A stretch of 15,888 nt of DNA from Candidatus Bathyarchaeota archaeon. Its GTDB lineage: Archaea > Thermoproteota > Bathyarchaeia > TCS64. This document shows, piece after piece, positions 1 to 5,467 of this stretch (the first letter of the stretch is position 1; each line of letters starts with the position of its first letter). The position numbers and the translations under genes were made by a program. The notes beneath the pieces are model-generated. The model had not been told where the DNA came from, did not search any database, and saw only the letters and a program-made list of their open reading frames with translations. Location: contig CALGBN010000101.1 of assembly GCA_937877765.1 (NCBI GenBank), forward strand, positions 1 to 15,888. The letters run 5' to 3'.

Positions 1-807
1 ATCCAGGAAGTGATAGTCTTCCATACGCTCAGCAAGGAAACGCTGGCCAGCATCGTCGAGATACAATTGGATGAGGTTAGAAAGCTTTTGGCCGATAAAA
101 AAATCAGGATGCAACTTTCGGACAAGGCCAAAGACAAGCTCATCGAGGAAGGCGGCAGCGTCATGTTCGGTGAGACACAAGAGATGAGCGGCACACAGCA
201 GGTCTTGGCTCGTCGTGCGGTAAACAAGGAGGTCTCTGACGCCATCTATGAGATCATTGAGACACAGGAGGCCCGCCTCAAAGCCATGGGTGTTGACAGC
301 CGTTGGATGAGCAAAGGCAATATCGACGGCGGACTAACCACAATCGAGGAGAAGAGCCTAGGCGCGGTACGCAAGGGAGGCACCAAGCCAATCCAAGGAG
401 TATTGTTCAATGACTGGGAACGCCTTGATAAACCAACCAAACCCGGACTCTACCTAATGGATGGCCCCGGCTGGGACGTACCGAGCGTAACCCACATGGT
501 AGCAGCAGGAGCACAGATAGTTTGCTTCACAAGTGGAAGAGGCAGTACCACTGGTCACGCTATCGCACCCGTCATCAAGATCACAGGTAATCCTGAAACA
601 TATGAGATGATGATGGACAACATGGACATCAACGCGGGCACCATTCTAGATGGAAGCGAGAGCCTCAACAGCGTAGGTCAACGTATCTACGATATGATTC
701 GGCGGACTGCTAATGGTCGTCAGACCAAGGCTGAGGCGCTTGGATACAAGGATTATATCGTGTTTAAGCGTAGCAGGGAAGCCGAGCATATGCTGGGTCA
801 CTGCTGA
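1..807 (+). CDS. Chimeric ORF: ClpB/HSP100 C-terminal segment joined to UxaA-family dehydratase C-terminal region (5' partial)
   Basis: The frame is open to the left edge, so the true start lies upstream; a GTG at 10 is internal. Residues 1-50 of the visible part match the end of the second ATPase module of ClpB disaggregases (VIVFHTLSKE, then IVEIQLDEVRKLLADKKI and LSDKAKDKLIEEG). Where ClpB continues with GYDPVFGARPLKR, this ORF switches at about residue 46-57 (bases 136-171) to the C-terminal region of altronate/galactarate dehydratases. Signature pieces are LARRAVNKEV, GNIDGGLTTIEEKSLGA, GAQIVCFTSGRGS, PVIKITGNPETYE, MDINAGTILDG and GRQTKAEALGY, ending normally at the family C-terminus. 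UxaA enzymes dehydrate sugar acids such as altronate in the cytoplasm; its N-terminal half is absent here. Assignment of both halves is firm. Whether the fusion is real is uncertain: the shared LIEEG stretch makes a recombination or assembly join plausible. Confidence 0.8.
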   Translation: MQEVIVFHTLSKETLASIVEIQLDEVRKLLADKKIRMQLSDKAKDKLIEEGGSVMFGETQEMSGTQQVLARRAVNKEVSDAIYEIIETQEARLKAMGVDSRWMSKGNIDGGLTTIEEKSLGAVRKGGTKPIQGVLFNDWERLDKPTKPGLYLMDGPGWDVPSVTHMVAAGAQIVCFTSGRGSTTGHAIAPVIKITGNPETYEMMMDNMDINAGTILDGSESLNSVGQRIYDMIRRTANGRQTKAEALGYKDYIVFKRSREAEHMLGHC

Positions 808-884
808 TTCTCTTTTTTGTATTGGCTTTCTTTTGGATTTATATTGGTTGTTTTTGGATTCCGTTTTGACTCATTTTTGGTATA
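808..884 (+). terminator. T-rich termination region after the UxaA segment
   Basis: The sequence right after the TGA stop is strongly T-rich, with a six-T run at 813-818 and five-T runs near 851-855 and 874-878. Archaeal RNA polymerase terminates at such T-runs without needing a hairpin, and I see no strong stem. No gene is supported between 808 and 972. Confidence 0.4.
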
Positions 885-941
885 GAGTCGGTTTCAAGCT
901 TCTTTCATCGAAACAAGCTGTTTTAGGGGTTATTACATAAG

Positions 942-951
942 CATTAAAAGT
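942..951 (+). promoter_or_regulatory. Candidate TATA box for the TauE/DUF1634 pair
   Basis: The element cattaaaagt is centred about 26 bases before the ATG at 973, which would make that mRNA leaderless. An alternative element, acataag, lies at 935-941. AT richness here makes this moderate evidence only. Confidence 0.35.
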
Positions 952-972
952 AGGCAACTATAACAAGTGGGG

Positions 973-1818
973 ATGACACCCCAGTTTATTCTCGCCGCCC
1001 TATTTATCGCACTCACATCAGGATTCCTCGGAGCACTACTGGGGCTTGGAGGCGGCGTAGTAATGGTACCCCTTCTCGTATTCCTACTTGACGTACCAAT
1101 CCACATCGCAGCCGGAGCCAGCATAGTAGCAGTCGTAGCAACAAGCAGCGTCTCGGCAAGCGTCTATGTCCGCGATGAAATCACAAACATGCGACTCGGA
1201 ATGTTTCTTGAGATGGCTACTACCCTTGGAGCGGTCACCGGTGCAAGCATCATGGTTGGAGTCAGCGAATCACTCCTTGAAACCGTATTCGCTTTGAGTC
1301 TCCTCTATGCTGCAGTCATTATGTGGTATCAGCTTAGAAGCACAGGAAGGAGCTGGATACCAAAAGAAAACGATTGGCTTGCAAATAAGCTCAACCTTGG
1401 CTCAAGTTATTATGACTCGGCACGAGATGAGAACATAGATTATGGTGTAAGCCGTTCACTACCCACATTCCTCGTTAGTTACATTGCAGGGATAGTTTCT
1501 GGACTGCTTGGTATTGGCGGAGGAGGCATCAAGGTGCCAGCCATGAATGTTGTAAGTAGTGTGCCCATGAAGGCAGCAGTAGCTACAAGTAACTTCATGA
1601 TTGGAGTCACAGCAGCGGCTAGCGCTTTGGTGTATATCAGGAACGGTTTCTGTGATGGTTTCATCACAGCACCCGTTGTATTGGGTACTTTAGCTGGTAG
1701 CTTCATAGGTGCTAAGGTAGCCATCAAGCTTAGGGGAGTTGTTTTGAAGAAAGTGTTCATCGTGATCCTACTGGTTCTTGGGATCAGGATGCTAGCATCG
1801 GGAGTTGCAGGTCTATGA
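973..1818 (+). CDS. TauE/SafE (DUF81) family membrane transporter
   Basis: A probable sulfite/organosulfonate or other anion exporter of the TauE/SafE family, in the cytoplasmic membrane. The protein is almost wholly hydrophobic and shows the internal duplication typical of the family: the glycine-rich turn GALLGLGGGVVMVPLL near the N-terminus recurs as SGLLGIGGGGIKVPAMN near residue 180. A longer, more polar loop of about 45 residues separates the halves. Its length of about 280 residues suits the family. I chose ATG 973 because a TATA-like element lies 26 bases upstream; GTG 967 adds only two residues. The 3' end overlaps the next gene by four bases (ATGA), so the two are translationally coupled. 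The substrate cannot be read from the sequence. Confidence 0.9.
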   Translation: MTPQFILAALFIALTSGFLGALLGLGGGVVMVPLLVFLLDVPIHIAAGASIVAVVATSSVSASVYVRDEITNMRLGMFLEMATTLGAVTGASIMVGVSESLLETVFALSLLYAAVIMWYQLRSTGRSWIPKENDWLANKLNLGSSYYDSARDENIDYGVSRSLPTFLVSYIAGIVSGLLGIGGGGIKVPAMNVVSSVPMKAAVATSNFMIGVTAAASALVYIRNGFCDGFITAPVVLGTLAGSFIGAKVAIKLRGVVLKKVFIVILLVLGIRMLASGVAGL

Positions 1819-2156
1819 ATGTAAGACAATTAGAACTATTCGTATCAAACGTACTCAGGTTCGGGGTCATGACTAGTGGTATCCTCATCATGTTTGGACT
1901 CGGACTCTATATGGTTACAGGGGACATCAGTTGCCCAACAGGAGACTCATCACTACAATGGATACTATATGGTGACCCATTCTTTGCACCAAGTCACATA
2001 CTATTCCTCGGGTTCCTGACACTCGTAGCAACTCCATTGCTCAGAGTAGCAGCCAGCACATTAGCCTATGTGGTAGAGAAAGACTGGGCCTATGCGGCTA
2101 TAACTGGGTTCGTATTAACTGTGCTATTAATCGGGATAGTTCTGGGTTTAGGATAA
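1815..2156 (+). CDS. DUF1634 family membrane protein
   Basis: A small integral membrane protein of 113 residues with three predicted membrane segments: about residues 15-35 (GVMTSGILIMFGLGLYMV), 58-80 (SHILFLGFLTLVATPLLRVA) and 92-112 (YAAITGFVLTVLLIGIVLGL). The conserved pattern of PSHILFLGFL followed by TPLLRVAAS is characteristic of DUF1634. This family is repeatedly found directly after TauE/SafE genes, as here, where its ATG overlaps the transporter stop codon. A role as accessory subunit of the exporter is inferred from that pairing; no biochemical function is known to me. Confidence 0.88.
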   Translation: MNVRQLELFVSNVLRFGVMTSGILIMFGLGLYMVTGDISCPTGDSSLQWILYGDPFFAPSHILFLGFLTLVATPLLRVAASTLAYVVEKDWAYAAITGFVLTVLLIGIVLGLG

Positions 2157-2180
2157 AAAAGGGTTTGAGATTTACATCTC
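2155..2180 (-). terminator. Hairpin plus T-run terminator for the rubrerythrin gene
   Basis: On the minus strand, GAGAT-gtaa-ATCTC forms a 5-bp stem at 2180-2167 that includes the stop codon, followed a few bases later by six T (2160-2155). The T-run lies against the stop codon of the converging DUF1634 gene, leaving only 15 bases between the two stops. Confidence 0.45.
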
Positions 2181-2639
2181 AGTGAGCACGACATCATCGT
2201 ACTCTTTCTCAATCAGATACTTGTGACGAAGCTCCTCGGTGGCAAAGTTGTTGAATATCTTGCCCATCTCAGTGTCCTTGAACTTCCTTGCAACCTGTAC
2301 ATAGAAGTCGTGGGTTGTTTTCTCGCGTTGAGCAGCATAGATCAGTATCTGGGGATAATCCGCTTTAGGATCAAGGGGTACCTTGACCAACTGGTCCGTG
2401 ATCTTCAGGTCAGGAATATTCTCCTTCAATGTCCTCATCTTGAGGTTCGCTGGGTCTTCTAGACCCTTGAGGAAGTATTCTCTGTGGCGTTTCTCATCAG
2501 CGGCGATCTCCGTTAGAAGCTTCTTTGCTCCCGGATATTTCGCCTTCTCAGCGGTCTCGGTATACAAGGTATAACTCTCTAGCTCCATCTCGGCGCCCAT
2601 CTCTAGGGCTTTCTCGATGGTCCAGTTCTCAATATTCAT
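2172..2639 (-). CDS. Rubrerythrin-like ferritin-fold diiron protein (no rubredoxin domain)
   Basis: A 155-residue four-helix-bundle protein of the rubrerythrin/ferritin-like superfamily, likely a cytoplasmic peroxide-reducing or iron-handling protein. The expected diiron ligands are visible: Glu19 in EMELESYTLY, the pair Glu49-x-x-His52 in ADEKRHREY, Glu106 in QREKTTHDFY, and Glu136-x-x-His139 in ATEELRHKYL. The C-terminal Cys4 rubredoxin domain of classical rubrerythrins is absent, so electrons would have to come from a separate carrier. It is transcribed convergently with DUF1634 and divergently from the CinA-like gene. A TATA element on the minus strand lies about 35 bases upstream, giving a leader of roughly eight bases. 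Peroxidase activity is inferred from family, not shown. Confidence 0.88.
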   Translation of the reverse strand: MNIENWTIEKALEMGAEMELESYTLYTETAEKAKYPGAKKLLTEIAADEKRHREYFLKGLEDPANLKMRTLKENIPDLKITDQLVKVPLDPKADYPQILIYAAQREKTTHDFYVQVARKFKDTEMGKIFNNFATEELRHKYLIEKEYDDVVLTEM

Positions 2640-2669
2640 TATTAATCATTGAACATCTCCGGTTGCGGC

Positions 2670-2677
2670 ATATAAAA
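2670..2677 (-). promoter_or_regulatory. TATA box of the rubrerythrin gene
   Basis: Read on the minus strand this is TTTTATAT. Its centre predicts a transcript start near 2647, about eight bases before the ATG at 2639. It shares the 86-base divergent intergenic region with the promoter of the CinA-like gene. Confidence 0.5.
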
Positions 2678-2694
2678 CTGACTAACCCGGAAAA

Positions 2695-2704
2695 GCGTAT
2701 AAGC
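2695..2704 (+). promoter_or_regulatory. TATA box of the CinA-like gene
   Basis: The element gcgtataagc is centred 26 bases before the ATG at 2726, which implies a leaderless mRNA. The A/G-rich bases in front (ggaaaa) could serve as a TFB recognition element. Confidence 0.5.
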
Positions 2705-2725
2705 TACCACCTATGCAAGTAGGCT

Positions 2726-3562
2726 ATGAAACCCACTGGAAGCGTCAACGTCGAGATCATCGCCACAGGGGATGAGCTTATTTATGGTAGGATTGTGGAC
2801 ACTAACAGCCACTGGATAGCGAAAAGAGTAGCCGAGATGGGGGCACATCTAAGAAGAGTAACCATGATCGGTGATGAGCCTGAGCTTATCGCGTCAACGC
2901 TTAAAGAGGCGCTTCTCAGAGACGCGCATTTCATCGTAGTAACTGGTGGTTTGGGTCCCAGCGCTGATGATCTAACAGTGGACAGTATAGGCATGGCATT
3001 GGAACGTGAGACCATCATAGACGAGGAAGGCGCTGATAAGATTGAAGCATCATACCGTAAACGAGGAATAACAGATGATGCCACCATTAACCGTGGACGC
3101 AGGATGGCTCGTGTACTAAAAGGCAGTAAGCCCATGCAGAATCCTGTTGGCTTCGCTGTAGGTATGGCTATCGAGGTAGCCGGTAAGACGGTTTGTACTT
3201 TGCCGGGTGTGCCCGCTGAGATGAAGGGCATGTTTGATGCTCACGTTGCACCCATGATTATGTCTGAGAGCACCAGTATATTCCTCGCCAAGACATATAA
3301 TATCAGCATGGTGTGGAAGGAGTTCTTCCCCATCTACACAAAAATACAGCTAGACTACCCAGACATATACATCAAAAACGCCGCAACGCCACCAGTGGAA
3401 GGCGCAGATAGAAGCAGGGTTCACACCATCAAAGTAGACTTTGTATTGGAAGCAGCAACCCATGAGGAAGCAGAGAAAAAGATGAAGAACTTCCTAGCTG
3501 ATTACAAACAGCGTATAGAGGCTGCTGGCGGGGGTAGGATGGACCTCATCGCAGATAGCTGA
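2726..3562 (+). CDS. CinA-like molybdopterin-binding (MoCF_biosynth) domain protein
   Basis: A 278-residue protein made of the MoCF/MogA-like fold found at the N-terminus of CinA. Diagnostic motifs: ATGDELIYGRIVDTNSHW (about residues 13-30), VTGGLGPSADDLTVD (about 72-86) and LPGVPAEMKGMFD (about 158-170). The C-terminal NMN amidohydrolase domain of bacterial CinA is missing; the last ~100 residues are an alpha/beta extension as in archaeal stand-alone homologues. Archaeal members are often named nicotinamide mononucleotide deamidase-related protein, and the COG1058 group has been linked to nucleotide pyrophosphatase activity. Which activity applies here is not shown. It is a single-gene unit with its own promoter, facing the small zinc-ribbon gene across a 135-base gap. 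Confidence 0.88.
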   Translation: MKPTGSVNVEIIATGDELIYGRIVDTNSHWIAKRVAEMGAHLRRVTMIGDEPELIASTLKEALLRDAHFIVVTGGLGPSADDLTVDSIGMALERETIIDEEGADKIEASYRKRGITDDATINRGRRMARVLKGSKPMQNPVGFAVGMAIEVAGKTVCTLPGVPAEMKGMFDAHVAPMIMSESTSIFLAKTYNISMVWKEFFPIYTKIQLDYPDIYIKNAATPPVEGADRSRVHTIKVDFVLEAATHEEAEKKMKNFLADYKQRIEAAGGGRMDLIADS

Positions 3563-3635
3563 CCATTCAACATTTTACAGATAATCAATAAACTGCCATA
3601 AAGGCTTAACACGAGAAAAGTTTCATCAAATCTAG

Positions 3636-3736
3636 AGTATAAAAGCCGAGTGGGGAAGGCAGACCATCGGCTAGTCTCCAAAGAATAGGGTTGGAGCTTA
3701 CTTCTGGGACCCAGCTGCACTGGTTTGTGCTTTTTT
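3636..3736 (+). ncRNA. Candidate structured small RNA with its own TATA box
   Basis: The element gagtataaaag at 3635-3645 is a good archaeal TATA box, yet no plus-strand ORF follows. After it come several stems: AGCCGA-g-TGG (3644-3653) with CCATCGGCT (3664-3672); CTCCAA (3676-3681) with TTGGAG (3691-3696) around a 9-base loop; CTGG/CCAG near 3704-3714; and GCAC (3717-3720) with GTGC (3727-3730), directly followed by six T (3731-3736), which resembles a terminator. A start 26 bases after the TATA centre would fall near 3667, just inside the second arm of the first stem. The distal part is antisense to the 3' end of the zinc-ribbon gene. I recognise no known RNA family, so this stays a candidate. 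Confidence 0.3.
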
Positions 3737-3841
3737 GTAGCTGTAGATTACCGTGGAGTCAGAGCTGCCGCACTTTGGGCAAAAAGCATCAAACATCCCT
3801 GGGCTAAACTCGGTACCACATTTGTTACATTTATACTTCAT
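3698..3841 (-). CDS. Small zinc-ribbon protein (47 aa)
   Basis: The minus-strand frame from ATG 3841 to TAA 3698 encodes 47 residues. It starts MKYKCNKCGTEF and contains two CxxC knuckles, Cys5/Cys8 and Cys21/Cys24 (FCPKCGSSDS), spaced by 12 residues, the layout of a compact zinc ribbon or rubredoxin-like knuckle. The tail after residue 34 is polar and probably disordered (YKKAQTSAAGSQK). Its start codon lies 11 bases inside the end of the universal stress protein gene in another reading frame, so the two are very likely translated from one mRNA. The function is unknown; regulatory zinc ribbons or small electron carriers look like this. Conserved Cys spacing and gene overlap make it a real gene rather than a chance ORF. 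Confidence 0.78.
   Translation of the reverse strand: MKYKCNKCGTEFSPGMFDAFCPKCGSSDSTVIYSYKKAQTSAAGSQK
3717..3736 (+). terminator. Hairpin plus T-run, possible terminator
   Basis: GCAC-tggttt-GTGC followed immediately by six T on the plus strand. It could end the candidate small RNA or stop read-through from the CinA-like gene. On the minus strand it lies inside the zinc-ribbon coding region. Confidence 0.35.
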
Positions 3842-4298
3842 ACTCGTTTTCACCTCCCTTCTTCTGCTTAACAACCAGGATTGGCTTCTTGCAGTGATTC
3901 ACAACATAGTTGGAAACACTGCCGAGGAACAAACCTGTTAATCTTCCAAGACCTCTGCAACCGACTACAATGAGATCTACATCGGGGGCTTCGGAGGCTT
4001 CAAGGATCTTGTCTGGTACATATCCTTTCTTGACTAGGGTTGATACTGTGAGTTTGGGGTGTTTTGCTTTGAGGGATTTCTTGGTATCCTCAAGCATCTC
4101 CAAGTGGTGAGCCATAATTGCCTTCTCATAGTCCAGATTATAGTCCACGGTGAAGACACTGACATCGGTATATACTCTTGGGGGAGGAGGTACTACTGTC
4201 AGTATCTGGAGGGTTGCGCCCCATTTTTCAGCTAGTTGTGCTGCGTATTCTGCGGCTTCTTTTGCTGGCTCTGATCCGTCTGTTGCTACGAGGATCAT
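3831..4298 (-). CDS. Universal stress protein, UspA family
   Basis: A single-domain, 155-residue cytoplasmic USP. It begins MILVATDGSEPAKEAAEYA, with the Asp7 that contacts nucleotide in ATP-binding members. It carries the ATP-binding signature G-x2-G-x9-G-S as GCRGLGRLTGLFLGS near residues 113-127, so it is probably of the ATP-binding class that dimerises. The last residues (about KQKKGGENEYEV) extend beyond the fold and overlap the start of the zinc-ribbon gene. It is divergent from the AbrB-PhoU regulator; the 146-base region between them holds candidate promoters for both and a set of repeated sites, so shared regulation is possible. The upstream GGAGG at 4320-4316 is rather far from the ATG to be a standard SD. 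Confidence 0.92.
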   Translation of the reverse strand: MILVATDGSEPAKEAAEYAAQLAEKWGATLQILTVVPPPPRVYTDVSVFTVDYNLDYEKAIMAHHLEMLEDTKKSLKAKHPKLTVSTLVKKGYVPDKILEASEAPDVDLIVVGCRGLGRLTGLFLGSVSNYVVNHCKKPILVVKQKKGGENEYEV

Positions 4299-4343
4299 TT
4301 TGTATATTTTTCTTGCCTCCAGGTTAGGGAGACGGGGGGATTA

Positions 4344-4351
4344 GCATATAC
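4344..4351 (-). promoter_or_regulatory. Candidate TATA box of the universal stress protein gene
   Basis: Read on the minus strand the box is GTATATGC. It predicts a start near 4322 and a leader of about 24 bases that contains GGAGGCAAG (4320-4312), a possible but distant ribosome binding site. Confidence 0.4.
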
Positions 4352-4359
4352 TTTCAGCC

Positions 4360-4442
4360 AGTATCATTAATACTATCACATACTAATATGAAATAGTATT
4401 AGAGAAATCGAAAGTATTAACCACAGACAAAAATAATACTAT
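4360..4442. repeat. Cluster of TAATACTAT / ATAGTATTA sites between usp and the AbrB-PhoU gene
   Basis: Three exact copies of one 9-mer occur in 75 bases: TAATACTAT at 4368-4376, its reverse complement ATAGTATTA at 4393-4401, and TAATACTAT again at 4434-4442, which ends two bases before the ATG at 4445. A fourth copy with one mismatch (AAAGTATTA) is at 4411-4419, and shorter AGTAT or TACTA half-sites are at 4360-4364 and 4381-4385. The copies alternate in orientation. Because they cover both the expected TATA position and the start of the regulator gene, I read them as likely operator sites. That is inference: the region is AT-rich, but three exact 9-mers are unlikely by chance. Confidence 0.6.
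4411..4420 (+). promoter_or_regulatory. Candidate TATA box of the AbrB-PhoU gene
   Basis: The element aaagtattaa is centred about 29 bases before the ATG at 4445, so the mRNA would be leaderless or nearly so. It is itself a one-mismatch copy of the repeated site found around it, so a protein bound there would block TBP. Confidence 0.35.
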
Positions 4443-4444
4443 AC

Positions 4445-5458
4445 ATGGAACGCCGGAAAATATCATCACTCGGCAAATACTCACTGATCGTAACCCTACC
4501 AAAAAAATGGACAAATATGAACCGACTGCAAAGCGGTGACGAAGTATCAATAGACATCCAAGGTGACGGAGCACTAGTAATCCACCCTGAACTAGAGTAT
4601 ACAGCTAAGGAAGACGAGGTCATCTTACCCATAAACGTGGATGAAGACGTTAAGATGATTCAGCGAAAGATAGTGGGTAGCTATCTCAACGGTTATGATA
4701 CAATTGTTCTGACTTCTGGTAAGAATTTCTTAAGTGAACAACAGGATGGTATTCGCTCTATAGTAAAATCGCTTTACCTGCGCATTTATGAGTCTCATGC
4801 AAACCACATCACGTTAAAGGCGTTCATGGATGAATCACTTGCATCAATAGACTCAGGCGTTGAAAGAATGCATATAATTACCTACTCAATGGCTCGTGAC
4901 GTAATCAACGCTCTTCGGGACTGGGATATTGAGTTAGCGAAATCAGTGCTTTCCCTTGAGGAAGATGTTGATCAATTCATGTTTTTCCTCACACGACTAA
5001 TCAGAACAGCTGTAAACAATCCGGCGTTAGCAAGCAAACTACAGGTTTCCATGAGCGATTGTTTTGATTATCATCTTCTCATAAACAGGATAGAGTATGT
5101 TGCAGATGGTCTAACCAGCATATCTGAATCCATTATATCTCTCTATGATTATCGTGCATCAATCACCGAGGATATCATCCAATCACTAACAGAGGAAGCG
5201 ACAAAGGCTATCGGCTATTATGAGTTAGCGGTTGATACTTTCTTTGAGGACTCTATTGATGGCTTGGGGGAGATTATTGATTTCGCGGATGAGAACAAGG
5301 TCCTAGATGATATACTGGAGAAGATTTCAGTTAATGGAAAAATGGACTCACATGCAATAATATTGTTCCACTCAATACTGGAAAACATACAGAGAATTAG
5401 TAATTACGCTGCAGACATAGCGGAAATAGTGATAGACAGACACTACTCTCCAGAATGA
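4445..5458 (+). CDS. AbrB-domain / PhoU-domain regulator
   Basis: A 337-residue cytoplasmic protein with two parts. Residues about 2-48 form a SpoVT/AbrB swapped-hairpin DNA-binding domain (RKISSLGKYSLIVTLPKKW, then GDEVSIDIQGDGALVIHP). Residues about 115-330 are helical and PhoU-like, with acidic repeats such as SLEEDVDQFMFFLTRLIRTA and NRIEYVADGLTSISESI that in PhoU proteins bind metal clusters and contact phosphate sensors. This fusion is common in archaea and usually linked to phosphate or other anion control, but no Pst transporter or sensor kinase is in the window. The repeated sites directly upstream suggest autoregulation and perhaps control of the divergent stress gene. There is no SD before the ATG. 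It converges on the GlyRS gene with nine bases between the stops. Confidence 0.9.
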   Translation: MERRKISSLGKYSLIVTLPKKWTNMNRLQSGDEVSIDIQGDGALVIHPELEYTAKEDEVILPINVDEDVKMIQRKIVGSYLNGYDTIVLTSGKNFLSEQQDGIRSIVKSLYLRIYESHANHITLKAFMDESLASIDSGVERMHIITYSMARDVINALRDWDIELAKSVLSLEEDVDQFMFFLTRLIRTAVNNPALASKLQVSMSDCFDYHLLINRIEYVADGLTSISESIISLYDYRASITEDIIQSLTEEATKAIGYYELAVDTFFEDSIDGLGEIIDFADENKVLDDILEKISVNGKMDSHAIILFHSILENIQRISNYAADIAEIVIDRHYSPE

Positions 5459-5461
5459 AGG

Positions 5462-5467
5462 AAAAAA
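5462..5467 (-). terminator. T-run after the GlyRS stop codon
   Basis: On the minus strand six T follow the TAG stop immediately. This is enough for archaeal T-run termination, and it sits in the nine-base gap to the converging AbrB-PhoU gene. Confidence 0.35.

Noticed and set aside
713..940. Plus-strand frame running from the UxaA 3' end through the T-rich region
   Set aside because: It overlaps the UxaA segment in another frame and its residues are mostly Phe/Leu/Trp from T-rich DNA, with no family resemblance.
3644..3696. tRNA-like text (GCCGAGTGG resembling a D-arm) after the TATA box
   Set aside because: There is no acceptor stem, anticodon arm or TpsiC (GTTCRA) arm in the right places; the bases fold better as two simple hairpins.
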